Shown: positions 24,410-33,574 of the stretch, piece by piece | Numbering within the stretch: the first letter of the stretch is position 1 | Layout of the letters: each line of letters begins with the position of its first letter | Origin: Chara braunii | Taxonomy: Eukaryota; Streptophyta; Charophyceae; Charales; Characeae | Assembly: GCA_003427395.1 (NCBI GenBank) | Contig: BFEA01000697.1 | Coordinates: 218,239-282,238 of the forward strand | Direction of reading: 5' to 3' | DNA length: 64,000 bases | Program-made: the position numbers and the translations under genes | Notes under the pieces: model-generated | Databases searched by the model: none | What the model was told of the DNA's origin: nothing | Seen by the model: only the letters and a program-made list of their open reading frames with translations

Positions 24410-24880
24410 CGAATAACCTTGTTCGCTTAGACATACATGTACAAATAGTAAAAATATAGGGTCTTATTCTCAGTTCTCATAAAGTGTGTGAGGCATCAGG
24501 CTAAAGCATTTATCTTAGAAACAATGCTTAATCTTTTGGTCTGAACCTCCCTCAAAAGAAAACATCCAAAGAGTTGAACCATTCATCTTAGAAACAATGC
24601 TCAACCAATTTTTCTCTATACAAAAAAAAAACGAGAAGTAAAGAGCGGTCAAACCATTCATCTTAGAAACACTTGACCTTGAAAGTTCAAGCAGTCAAAA
24701 CCTCAAAGAAAAAAAAAAAAAAACAGACCATTATCTTAGAAACAATCTCCGGTTGTGGAGAAAACAAGTCAAATTAACAAAGCAATAAGTCATTTATCTT
24801 AGAAATAATGTTTCCTTTAGAAAACAGAATAAAACAAAGCAGTCAAAAATTCATCTTAGAAACAATGTTTGACCCTTTAA
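23690..24880 (-). repeat. Hairpin array of E3 (TTCATCTTAGAAACAATG loops)
   Basis: About ten copies of a constant segment CATTCATCTTAGAAACAATG occur in otherwise unlike sequence. At several sites the flanking bases are self-complementary with a 20-base loop: GTCAAA/TTTGAC (24842-24873), GGTCAA/TTGACC (24647-24678), AGTTGAAC/GCTCAACC (24572-24607, two mismatches), GACTGA/TCAGTC (24128-24162). Other sites (23700, 23795, 23945, 24030, 24505, 24730, 24795) have weaker or no arms. A poly(A) run lies at 24379-24406. No coding potential. Confidence 0.75.
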
Positions 24881-24949
24881 GACAAAGCCAAACTCAACCA
24901 AAAGCACCTTCCTCTCACCATCCCCCTCTTTGTCTAAATTCAAACATCA

Positions 24950-26340
24950 GAAATAGATAAACTTCATGCTTGTGTTTCCTTTACTTAATTTGATTTAGTT
25001 TTGAAATAGAAGCACAGTCCACAGGGATAGGCACATACATAGCAATCAATGTGTAGAAAGGTATACTGATAGGGTATACATGACAGTTCCCTGTCTCCAG
25101 AACTCGGGACTCCCAAGTTCCGCAGAGCTCACGACAATTGGTGGGCAACCTCCCACAAAGGCCTTGGCGCAGATTACGGGTTTCCAATCTCGCCTTCTGT
25201 CTTCCACTTTGAACCAATAGACTAGACTAAGATGGAGGAGAACATAAGGAGAAAGATAAAGTCACTCAGATCCAAGACAGTTCCACTCAGGCTCGCGTGA
25301 GAGGGTCTTGAAACCTTGGTCGGTTGAGGACCCGGCAATGGCGGCCAATAACGTTGTGGAGTCGGTGAGACCACGACAAAACACAGCATCGCGCCCCTTT
25401 GACGAGTCCCCGGATCGCAACGTTGACCGTCGCGCAAACTCAGTTTACGAATGCAGTAAAACCTCACGCGCACATTGTGGTTGTGTGCCGCAAAGTGCGC
25501 AGGAAACGCATTGCAAAGTAGCAAAGCACAATGAAAATGCAGTGCTACGCAGCAACAAGATCAACAAAAGCTCAGTAATGCATAATCAACAGCGTCATTC
25601 AACAGTTGTCCGCATTAACCGTGTGTGACAGTAGCGATGGCCTCACCATCAAACTGCACCCTTTCGTAGCAGCACCGACCTCAAGGAGTATCACTAGCCT
25701 TGAAATCAACAATGGCTCAGCAAACTACGCAATTCATGATTCAAGGTAGGCTAGTCACGACCCAAAACACCAGTTGTGGCCGCTCCGAAGCGAAACGGCA
25801 GTGTGATTGAGAGCGTGACTGCGAGAAGCAATGTGGCCAACACCACCAACCAAAGGGCATGCAGATGTTGATCGTGCAAACGACAGTGACTAGGTATGCG
25901 CCCTTTAAGGAATTGCGGACAATGCCGCTCATCGATGGCTGTGAACGGGATAAGCTGCAATGAGCTTGGCTAAATGAGTATGACGAAGATTAGGCTCACG
26001 ACAACAAAGTAGGGAAAGTGTGGTTGAATCTTCAGCTAGAAGTTGGGAAGATCAATTGCCAAAACCGAAATCGGGACTGCGTAGGTAAGTTTTGTTTTCC
26101 TCTCTTCCTCTTCCTATTTTCTCTCCATTCTCTCCCATTGCTGCTTGACTCGCCTTCGTTGCATCGTCACCTCTTGTTCTCTGTGCACCCGACTGATAAT
26201 AAGGCAAGAGTAGTCTATGTTCACACAACACAATGTAGAACTAACCTCCTTAATTGTAGAAGCTAGACACCCCGTACTGTGCACTCCCTTCCTACCGTCC
26301 TGGCTGCGAATTCTAATAGTAGAATCAAATTTGTGACTTT
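24950..26340. other. E3 body, no gene
   Basis: 25070-25390 aligns with 54690-55010 of E1: CAGTTCCCTG-CTCCAGAACTC, GCAGAGCTC, CACA-AGGC-TTG, GGGTT-CAATC-CGCC, GAGGGTCTTG/GAGGGCCTTG, CGGCAATGG-GGCCAA. 25400-26340 has no recognised feature. Confidence 0.5.
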
Positions 26341-26343
26341 CCT

Positions 26344-26447
26344 GCAACAACACGATACACCTGATTGTGATCACAAGCTGCAACACGATACACCTGATCG
26401 TGATCACAAGCAACAACACGATACACCTGCTCGTGATCACAAACTAG
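26344..26447 (+). repeat. 33-bp minisatellite, three units
   Basis: CAACACGATACACCTG-T-GTGATCACAA is repeated three times at 33-base spacing. The plus frame would read HDTPxxDHKxQ repeats. The open frame around it (26279-26710) has no recognised domain, so coding is doubtful. Confidence 0.8.
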
Positions 26448-26833
26448 ATACGGTCAGTAGTGAAGGCAAGGATAAATGGGATGTCGTCGTAACCAGGTAC
26501 GTATCTCGCGATACAATCATCCCTCCCCCCTTCTTTCTCTCTTTCTTATTCATGTGCGCCCCCTGCGCGTTGCTCCGCCCGAACCTCTTTGGAACTTACA
26601 GGCTGACGACAGCTACCAGGAGGAAAGCAAACACAATGATCCCGACGTATACCACAATAGGGTATCAGGCCGGAATCACCACCACGATCCTACTGCAAAG
26701 ATGTACATAAAGGCGAGTAGGAGGACCGCAATGTCGACTGCAATCGCCCTTGAGAGGAAAGTCGGGGTTAGGACGACGATAATGTCGACAAGCGAACATG
26801 TGTGTCTAAAGAGCCTTTTTTTAGTACTTTTCA

Positions 26834-27600
26834 AATGTGCAAAATGAGAATGAATCTTCTACAGGACATAGGAAGATACACCGCGACGAACAGATACTTT
26901 GAAAAGAAATCCCTTTGTGAGTACGGACTAAGGAGCCGTCTGATGCAAATGTCGCCGCGCACGAGAGAGAGAGAGAGAGAGAGAGAGTTTTCCATCCGTA
27001 GGATGAGCAAAATGGGGAATGAATTTGTCAGTAGAACATGGAAATACTCACTGCTTTCCAGCCATTAAAGTAGAGGGATAGAGAGAGGCTACTTCCATCG
27101 ATAGAATGAGCAAAAATTGGAATGAATCTTCCACTAGAACTGGGGGAGATGCATCGCCCCGTTACAGTGAGGTACGTGCTCTTCTTTGTTCTTGTTTTGG
27201 CCTATTTGGATCGCGATGACTGCTCCTCGACGATAGATTGGGATGAAGCAGGCTGTTATGGCGACCAGAGTGACCGCCACGCTACAGATCACAACCACCA
27301 AGACCGAAGGCATGGAGGAGACGAGACCATGATAATAGCAAACAATCCCGCTCAATAGTCATATAAGAATGAATCTTCCCCCAGAACAAGGGAAGGTTCA
27401 TCGTGCCCACCATATCAATCATCCTGACGACCTCGAATCACACATTTGCCCCAAGGTGCAGCGCTACGATCTCCTTGACGGAGGTGACGACAAGGCCACA
27501 AGCATCACAAAGTTGAGCAACACTTTGATCTCCGCCTCTCAATCGACTAGAAAAGAGAAAGAATCTTTTGCTAGAACACGGGAAGATACATCCTCGTCTT
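26834..27600 (+). repeat. Cluster of five short interspersed repeats, same orientation
   Basis: Copies at 26834-26890, 27004-27053, 27105-27160, 27364-27410 and 27551-27600 all read roughly GAATGAATCTTC, then AGAACA-GGAAGATACATC. They are spaced 100-260 bases apart with unrelated sequence between. There is no clear host gene, although AGGTACGT-like donors follow some copies. Confidence 0.7.
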
Positions 27601-28154
27601 CACCAACACACTGCGCAACCCCTCTACTTACTAAGCTAACTTCATCAACGGGGTCGCCACCCTAAAAAAAGCCGAACTAGCACTTTTCTCCGCCCGATTT
27701 CATTAAGTTGCGACCGCAATAGCCCATCTTTCACCCCTACCACATAAGTTTTCCTTCTCCTTCGTCTACCTCTTCTTCTTCCCTTTCTTTTTCTCCGCCC
27801 GATTTCATTAAGTTGCGACCGCAATAGCCATCTCTCACCCCTACCACATTAGTTTTCCTTCTCCTTCGTCTACCTCTTCTTCTTCCCTTTCTAATGCCCC
27901 TTTCTACGTTAACTCCTCTCCGGCTCACCTTACTTTTAACTCGACTACGCCATTCGATTCGTCGAGGCTCATAACCTTGGGAACGACCTTCTCGTCCTTC
28001 GCTCGATTTTCTTCGTTCCCCTCCTCGTTGCTCTGTTTGTCTTCTTCGAGCTCTCTGTTGACGACAATACCCAATGTGCTGGTGCAGTGCAACCCCGCTG
28101 CACCCGCATCTGCACCTGTACTAAACCAAAGAAAAAAGAAGCGAGGGAGGGCTC
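27601..28154. other. Pyrimidine-rich sequence with a short duplication
   Basis: TTTTCTCCGCCCGATTTCAT then TAAGTTGCGACCGCAATAGCC occurs at 27684-27725 and again at 27791-27829, followed each time by CACCCCTACCACAT-AGTTTTCC and CTCCTTCGTCTACCTCTTC: a 105-base tandem duplication. No gene seen. Confidence 0.6.
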
Positions 28155-28162
28155 TCTTTTTT

Positions 28163-28250
28163 TCCGACTTATGTATGTCATCCTTGTGCAGGGACCATGC
28201 TAAACTTCTCTGTATCGTTCCAATTTTTAACGGATGTCCCGAAGGACCGC
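28163..28250 (-). pseudogene. U6 snRNA-derived sequence, better-preserved copy
   Basis: The minus strand reads GTCCTTCGGGACATCCG, TTGGAACGATACAGAGAAG, TTTAGCATGG, CCCTGC, CAAGGATGACA: the 5' stem, ACAGAGA box and following core of plant U6 with few changes (the ACAGAGA is intact, AT changed to TT after it, and the GCGCAAGG changed to GCACAAGG). It ends in AAAAAAAG rather than a T-rich Pol III terminator. No upstream sequence element or TATA box is seen at the right distance; SINE linker is there instead. A retroposed copy is most likely. Confidence 0.85.
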
Positions 28251-28422
28251 GGCAGTGTGGCGGCCTCGAGATATCATTATCGAGCCGATCGGCCGCAGGG
28301 AATTAAGAATGATTTTACTCTGGTCGTCTGGTAGCATCCGGGTTTGAACTCTAGTCCGTACTTCAACAATTCAGGGGTGTCCCAACTGATCTAGGCTGTT
28401 GGGTGCACGGCCAGCCCCGAAA

Positions 28423-28492
28423 CTATTTGCAGGGGGCCATGCCAGTCTTCCCTATATCGTACCAACTTTAACAAATGTCCCGAAGGACTGCC
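28423..28492 (-). pseudogene. U6 snRNA-derived sequence, degenerate copy
   Basis: The minus strand reads CAGTCCTTCGGGACATTTG, TTGGTACGATATAGGGAAG, ACTGGCATGGCCCCCTGC, after which similarity fades before the next tRNA-like head. The ACAGAGA box has decayed to ATAGGGA, so it could not serve in splicing. Confidence 0.75.
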
Positions 28493-28685
28493 TCGCAGCA
28501 TGGGCAGGTGACACTCCCTTGAAACTGATTAAGAACTGTTGTAGTATTTTACTCATCTGCTTCCCGTGGAGCCCGAGCTCAAGTTTGCAACTCAACAGTC
28601 CAGGGGCGTACCAACCGAACTAAGCTAGTCGGTGCCATGCCCGATCCCGGTTCCAACCTCGGTGCTGCAGCCCAAAGGAGTGGAA

Positions 28686-28689
28686 AAAC

Positions 28690-28732
<43 letters not shown>

Positions 28733-28840
28733 TAATTATTATAATAATAATTCGGGACAGGCCGAACGCGCCAACCCGAACGCCCGAACGTTTGGCACCC
28801 CATCTCGACACGTTCGGCCGTTCGGCCGAATGCGGACCCA

Positions 28841-28871
<31 letters not shown>

Positions 28872-29560
28872 GAATTCCCAAAAATCTGAAAACAATATAT
28901 GTTATGACAGTTATGCAGAATAATAAACTAAACAACAATAGCCTCAACGTTACATGCAAATTCTTTGCCAAATTTGAAATAAAAATCAAATACTAAAAAT
29001 AAATAATAATAATGAAAATTTAAAAAAAGAAGACGAGAATGAAATTATCGAGTGGGCGAGCACGTTTTTGACACCGCCATCTTTGGCGATTTTTTTTTTT
29101 TTTTTTGGCTGTGACAAATTCCATGAAAATTTATGTGTGTGTATCTTACATAATAGAGAATCTACAAATAAAGTTCGAAAAAGTATTAAAATAATAACTT
29201 TTTCCATGCCCCGAAATAAAGGAAAAACAAAAAGTGAAAAGAAAAAAAAAACGAATTAGTGAGTGGGCAAGCAAGTTTTGACACCACCATCTTTGCCGAT
29301 TTTTCATTTTTTTGGGCTGACCAATAGCTTCAAAATTAAGAGGGACATACCTTACATCTCAAAGAACTCACAAAAAAAAATCAGAAAAAATAAACAATAT
29401 TTAGGTGCCAAAATATTTTTTTGCGGGCTCCGAACCCCTTCAGGTTCGGGGCCCGTACGGGGACCCAAACGCCCGAACGTTCGGGGGTCAGCTTAGGGGC
29501 CTCCGTATGTTCGGCCTGGCAACCCTGATAATAATAATGATAATAATAATAATAATAGAA
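28686..29560. mobile_element. AT-rich element with inverted GTTCGG/TAA-repeat ends
   Basis: The left end has (AAT)n from 28691 then CGGGACAGGCCGAACG...CCCGAACG. The right end, read in reverse, has (TTA)n then CAGGGTTGCCAGGCCGAAC...CCCGAACGTTCGGGCG. Inside are poly(A) tracts and two direct units (see 29049-29370). No coding. The ends are only partly alike, so whether it moves as a unit is uncertain. Confidence 0.4.
29049..29370. repeat. Two-copy direct repeat, period about 211
   Basis: GAGTGGGCGAGCACGTTTTT at 29049 and GAGTGGGCAAGCAAGTTTTG at 29260 start two units that both continue GACACC-CCATCTTTG-CGATTTTT, poly(T), GGCTG, ATCTTACAT-like sequence. Confidence 0.7.
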
Positions 29561-30449
29561 GGGAAAGATTTGGCACTATATATGGAGGGGGAGGGAGGCT
29601 GTCGGTACCTTCTTGGTCCCGCCAGTTGGTCCCCGACTCGGGGCCTTCGACAAAACGAAAGGGGACAGTCTTGTGGGACCCTCAACCCTTTACCTCCAAG
29701 CTACTTCTCCGTCACCGGTTGCTGGCCTCAATCCCTGAATCCGCTGCATGAAGGTCCAATACTGTACCCAATAGTGCAAGGCCCAAGGCTGGATATATCA
29801 AGTGCCATTTTCCGCATAAAGAGTATTGACTCTCTGACTCAGTACGGTAAAGGCGCAGCAAGACCACACTTTGGCCTATCGACCGAACTCACGACCGCTG
29901 ATCAATGATGCCTTCCACTCATAGGGCCTGGTTCCGACCACGGCTGCCAAACCCCGACATTCGGCGCACTTGGGCCTGGTTCGGCTCACGGCCGCCGGTC
30001 ACACCACTCATCACGCCCAAAACCACACCTCGACTATTTTCAGTTGCAGAAGGCCAAACTTTGTCTACGCTAAGCTCTGCTCGCGCATAACATTGCCAAG
30101 GCTGCGGAAAAAAATCCTTCTGGCGGGCACACACTAACAAATGCCATATTGCGCCACGCGCCTCATGGTCAAATGTACCGACCAACGGAAAAAATCACTA
30201 GTCCTAATTTAATCAAAATCAAAAGTTGGCCGGCACTGTGCCGGCTTTACAATCATCAACAAGAAAAACAGATCACATGCGACTTCAAAGCTGCGCGCAC
30301 CAACTCTATACTCTCAGTCAAACATTCTATTGGCACAAAGTAAATACTACCGCGTTTTGCGCGATGTACTCGATATTCAAATCAAAACTTATTTTCTGTC
30401 ACTTGCAAAAACCAGGGAGGACACCCTCGTAAGGGTATTCGCGCCGACA
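29561..30449 (-). other. 5' end region of element E3
   Basis: On the minus strand it starts TGTCGGCGCGAATACCCTTA and continues to GGTTTTTGCAAGTGACA, matching E2 47784-47850 (TTTTTGCAAGTAACA). About 650 bases in, it matches E1 (57350-57520): ACAAAACGAAAGGGGACAG / ACAAAACCAAAGGGGATAG, ATCCCTGAATC-CTGATGAA. A TATATATAG lies near 29575-29585 on the minus strand and could be an LTR TATA box. Confidence 0.6.
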
Positions 30450-30861
30450 ACGCAACGTTGCGGAAGTTTTTGATGCAATGGCACATTGTTAAAGTCTGTA
30501 GCAAGAGTGCATGAATCTGCCCGACATGGAGGGGTGGATTTATTGTGAGGCCATTCTGATGTGGGTTCCTCTTCTGCCATTGCCCTCGTTTCCTCATCTA
30601 CATGCAATCTGGTCTAGTTTGTGGAACTGTGGTGCTCATGAAAGCCCCAAGTCAAGCAGGCAAAATTGGTTGGGATGGATTTTGCATGTGTCTGGATGAA
30701 CTTGTTGCCCCCTGATATACTTCGCCCCTGATATGTGTTTGCTATTTTAACTCTTCAGATATGTCAGCGTGGACAATGTTGCAAGGTGCTAAGACCCTTC
30801 CTCCAGTGGTGTAGTACTATCTTACTACCACTTCGGACTTTTCCAGTGGCTAGTAGAGGGC
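30450..30861 (+). other. Intron sequence, no gene
   Basis: Unique-looking T-rich sequence between E3 and the duplication upstream of the hydrolase acceptor. Nothing is recognised. Confidence 0.4.
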
Positions 30862-31060
30862 AATCCCTTCTTTTAATGGGCCTGCCTGATCACTGAAATC
30901 AAACCTCTCTTTCAGACGTATGCTGTAAGCATAGAGCAATTGCCCTGCTTGGGTAGGAGAGAGGAATCCCTTCTTTTAATGGGCCTGCCTGATCACTGCA
31001 ATCAAACCTCTTTTTCAGGTGTATGTAAGCATAGAGCAATTGAGCTGCTTCCTTGGTTTG
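30862..31060 (+). repeat. Tandem duplication (period 102) just upstream of an exon
   Basis: AATCCCTTCTTTTAATGGGC at 30862 recurs at 30964. Both continue CTGCCTGATCACTG-AATCAAACCTC, TTTCAG, GTAAGCATAGAGCAATTG. Each unit carries a TTTCAG that resembles a splice acceptor, 100-250 bases before the true acceptor at 31166. Confidence 0.85.
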
Positions 31061-31166
31061 TTGCTTGCTTTCATTTCTGATGGAACTGCCTGTCCTACTA
31101 TGAGTTCTGCTCTCAAGACTGGCAGTGTTAAGCAATATGTCCTTTGTGGATTTATTGTTTTTGCAG

Positions 31167-31252
31167 GGTATGCCAGTTTGGGAGACTACTATGCATCTGC
31201 AAGCTCTGGGCCATTGATAGAAAATGTTTCTGTGCCTTTGCTCTGTGTCCAG
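31167..31252 (+). CDS. Exon of EMB8/YheT-like alpha/beta hydrolase
   Basis: An 86-base exon lies between TTTTTGCAG and donor GTTGGT. Joined in phase 1 to the 14720-14806 exon it reads GYASLGDYYASASSGPLIE, then NVSVPLLCVQ. The G-Y-x-S-x-x-x-YY-x-x-x-S block and the V-P-x-L-x-(I/V)-(Q/N) strand are the family's signature between the FDxAIT segment and the catalytic Asp loop (D-D-P-I/V). The Asp loop should begin the next exon. I could not find it up to 64000, so the next intron is either over 32 kb, the exon is in the N gap, or the gene is broken. The family assignment rests on pattern recognition. Confidence 0.75.
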
Positions 31253-32038
31253 GTTGGTTGGCTGGCTAATGTAGCAGTTCTCTCTCTATAACCAATCACC
31301 TCAGGTGCTTGTTGCAGACATCTCCCTATCACCTTCCGCCTCCCACTCTGATAAGTTTTTGCAACAAGAAGGCTTTGCAGTAGAACTGTAGAAGTGACCA
31401 TTAGGCCTTCTAGCTTAAAGCACCAGTACACCACAGATCGGCCCGCAGGTGTCAGCTTGAAACCCGCATCACTTCGGAGGCCACCGATTTTTTTTTCAAC
31501 CGCGCCCCACGCCGCGCGGCCCCTCCGAGTTTTGCTTTTTGCTTGTGGCGACGAAAACTTTCTGCAAGGCTGGGGCCGTGTACTTGTGGTTTAAGGTGTC
31601 CAGTTTTGGAAGTTGTTATGCCAATGAAGTGAAGTTTGAGGAGCATCAGGGAAAAAGAGGCTTTAATAAGCATGCATTGATGTTCTATTGAGGAGGTCGC
31701 AGAGCATGGGTGATTTTCTTCCGAATTGTTTGAGCAGCAGGGTCCTGTAAAGGGTTTTCTTTAAGAGTCGTCTTTTTTCCCTCTTGTCCTCATTGGTTGC
31801 ATGCTTGTGTCTGCCTGGGCGTGTGTTTTATTGTGTTGTACTTTCACAGCGCATGCATGGGCATGTTTGACAGTTTTTATGTCAGCAGGGAGGAAGGAGC
31901 CAGGGAGGCTGTCACATAGTAGGCGAATGGGTTCTAGGTTGATTTGTAATGGAAATCCTAACCCTTACCACACATTGGCTGCAGGGGCACAGCCCATGGA
32001 GGTCATGGTTTCATTGTGGTCGGTCACATCGTTCTGGT
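31253..32038 (+). other. Putative intron, no gene
   Basis: T-rich sequence with a GC-rich patch at 31495-31530 (CGCGCCCCACGCCGCGCGGC). No repeat family or ORF is recognised. Confidence 0.4.
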
Positions 32039-32550
32039 CTACGACCATGTGTGTGAAGAGTCGTTTTCTACCAAATGTTTCACTTCTTGCCAGCAAATGA
32101 GGGTGCAGAGTCGAAGTGAGATGGCACACGATGGCCATAGATGTGCATGAATATTGTGAACGGTAGGTCGTTCCATTGCAAACTTTGGCCTCGGCTGTTT
32201 CTGATTTCTGTTCTCACGCAAGAGAGGGCATCAGAAGGAGCAGCTGGCCCTTTTTGCCTTTATTGGTGTCGACGTGTCGTATTGCCTCGGATCTGCGGCC
32301 ATGCGTGTGAAGAGAGTGGTTTTCTACCGAACTTTTCACTCCACGCCAGCAAACGAGGGTGCAGAGTCGAAGTGAGAATGCACACGATGGCTGTAGATGG
32401 GCACAAATATCTTGAAAGGTAGGTAGTCCGATTGCAAACTTCGGCCTCGGCCATTTCTGCTTTCTGTTCTTGCACCTACTCACCACAGAGAGATAATCAG
32501 AAGGAGGAGCAGCGGGCCATTTTTGCCTTCATTGGTGTGGATGTGTCGTA
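32039..32550 (+). repeat. Two-copy tandem duplication, period about 253
   Basis: GTGTGAAGAGTCGTTTTCTACC near 32050 and GTGTGAAGAGAGTGGTTTTC near 32306 start two units. Both continue to GAGGGTGCAGAGTCGAAGTGAGA, TTGCAAACTT-GGCCTCGGC and CATTGGTGT-GA-GTGTCGTATTG. Divergence is about 10-15 percent by eye. No coding. Confidence 0.8.
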
Positions 32551-32802
32551 TTGTAAAGAAGCAGATGGAGGAGGTGAGCTATGGCCCGGAAAAGAGGAGT
32601 TAGGGCCTGCAAGGGCATTGTGGGTGGATCTTTCCACATTTGACGGGAAGATACATCTGCTTTTTGCGCATTTGGTGAGCAGTGCACTGATGCCCTTTGC
32701 ATTGTATCTGGGAAAGTGTGCCAGACCGATCATATTCGAAACGAACAGGCGGATCTCGAAACGTGTTTTTCACTTCTTTTCTTTTGCCGCATCTGGAAGG
32801 CT

Positions 32803-32905
32803 CTAGCTTAGCTGGTACACCCATGAACTGTTAAAATACAGACCTGAGTTCAAATCCACCATTAGATGGATGAATTCTATTACCTGGGGCCGATCTGTTC
32901 CACCT
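32803..32905 (+). mobile_element. tRNA-derived SINE head
   Basis: TAGCTTAGCTGGTACACCC has the form of a Pol III A box and CTGAGTTCAAATCCACC that of a B box, 40 bases apart. After the B box, GGGGCCGATCTG matches the linker of the chimeric copies (GGCCGATCGG). It is followed by A-rich sequence (AAAAAATGGAAAGAAGAAAA). It lacks the U6 part. Confidence 0.7.
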
Positions 32906-32980
32906 TGACATCACCCAAAAAATGGAAAGAAGAAAAAAAGAAGTGGAAGCTGACAGAGGGTCTCACAGCACGGCTCACCA

Positions 32981-33036
32981 AATGTGCAAAATGAGAATAT
33001 ATCTGGTGCTAGAGCGTGGAAAGGTACACCCACCAT
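32981..33036 (+). repeat. Short interspersed repeat, copy near 33.0 kb
   Basis: AATGTGCAAAATGAGAATAT, then AGAGCGTGGAAAGGTACACC. It matches the family consensus in the same order. A weaker half copy (GGGAAGATACATCTGC) lies at 32645-32662. Confidence 0.6.
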
Positions 33037-33574
33037 TTTTTTTGGGTCTTTTGGCGTATTTGGCACACACCAGCAACTTTACTCACTAGCGTGACGCCCT
33101 GCCGATGTGTAAAATGGAGGACACACCTTCCTGTACAAGTTCTCCGGGGACACCTGTTATTTTTATCTTGGCCCTGAAACACGTATGGAATAATATTGGC
33201 CTTCCATCAATTCTACAATAAGTAAATACATATTTCAAATCTTCTTTTTTGATTGACGAGAAAGAAATGCAAGCAACATGAGCAAGAAGACAGAGATGGA
33301 GGAGACGAGCAGGAGGAGGGAGAGGAGGAGGAGGTGGTGAGAGTCACAACCTTCACTACCTCCTCCTCCTCTGGCTGGTCCCCCTCCTCCCCTCCCTCAG
33401 TCATTCTGCTGTCATAGATGGCAAGGCCTTGTCCTCTCAAGGGGGTGATTGAACTGATCCAAGTGAGCGATCAATATCCCCTCACTTGTCCTTTTCCGGC
33501 ATGCTCTTGTCCTGTCGAATTCATAGTAAGCCGAATGTCCAGAGTGCAGAATTGATTGCATAGGCTCTTCTTGT
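33037..33574. other. No gene recognised; GAG-rich tract
   Basis: A GGAGGA/CTCCTC purine-pyrimidine simple-sequence tract lies at 33295-33390. Nothing else is recognised. Confidence 0.5.

Larger units (their letters stand above)
28155..28640 (-). mobile_element. Tandem tRNA-SINE/U6 snRNA chimera
   Basis: Reading the minus strand from 28640: a tRNA-like head (A box TAGCTTAGTTCGGTTGG, weak B-box region near 28580), a linker, a degenerate U6 (28492-28423), then a second head (A box CCTAGATCAGTTGGGA at about 28395-28380, B box AGTTCAAACCCGG near 28345), the same linker type (TCATTCTTAATTCCCTGC), and a well-kept U6 (28250-28163) running into an A-rich tail. The heads match a third, U6-less copy at 32803-32905. 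So a tRNA-derived SINE carries U6 sequence as its 3' part, in a head-to-tail dimer. Confidence 0.75.
19386..30449 (-). mobile_element. Giant LTR-type element E3 (with later insertions)
   Basis: On the minus strand it starts TGTCGGCGCGAATACCC at 30449, like E2 (TGTCGGTGCGAATACCC at 47784) and E1 (TGTCGTACCAAATACCC at 57805). It then follows the same order as E1: leader similarity (29560-30449), the block around 25330 (GGACCCGGCAATGG, cf. 54945), a hairpin array (23690-24880), 110-130-base tandem units (22930-23460), conserved hairpins (20911, 20263) and a CCCCTACGACA block near 19520-19690. There is no gag or pol. The 3' end is obscured by a 161-base duplication, and I could not match a target duplication (ACGCA expected from the other side). 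A solo LTR or LARD-like derivative is inferred. Confidence 0.6.
14807..31166 (+). other. 16.4 kb intron of the hydrolase gene
   Basis: Donor GTGAGC at 14807 and acceptor TTTGTTTTTGCAG ending at 31166 join two exons that complete each other's split codon. The intron holds intron-unique T-rich sequence (about 14.8-19.3 kb), a 200-base tandem duplication, the antisense giant element E3 (19.39-30.45 kb) with its own insertions, and a tandem duplication just before the acceptor. Between 14.9 and 17.6 kb and between 18.0 and 19.38 kb I find no recognisable gene or mobile element. Confidence 0.65.

Noticed and set aside
26344-26447. CRISPR-like array
   Set aside because: Three contiguous 33-base units with no spacers, in a eukaryotic context: a minisatellite.
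28399-28623. Plus-strand ORF over the U6/SINE locus
   Set aside because: The sequence is a U6-derived and tRNA-like chimera on the minus strand; the ORF is incidental.
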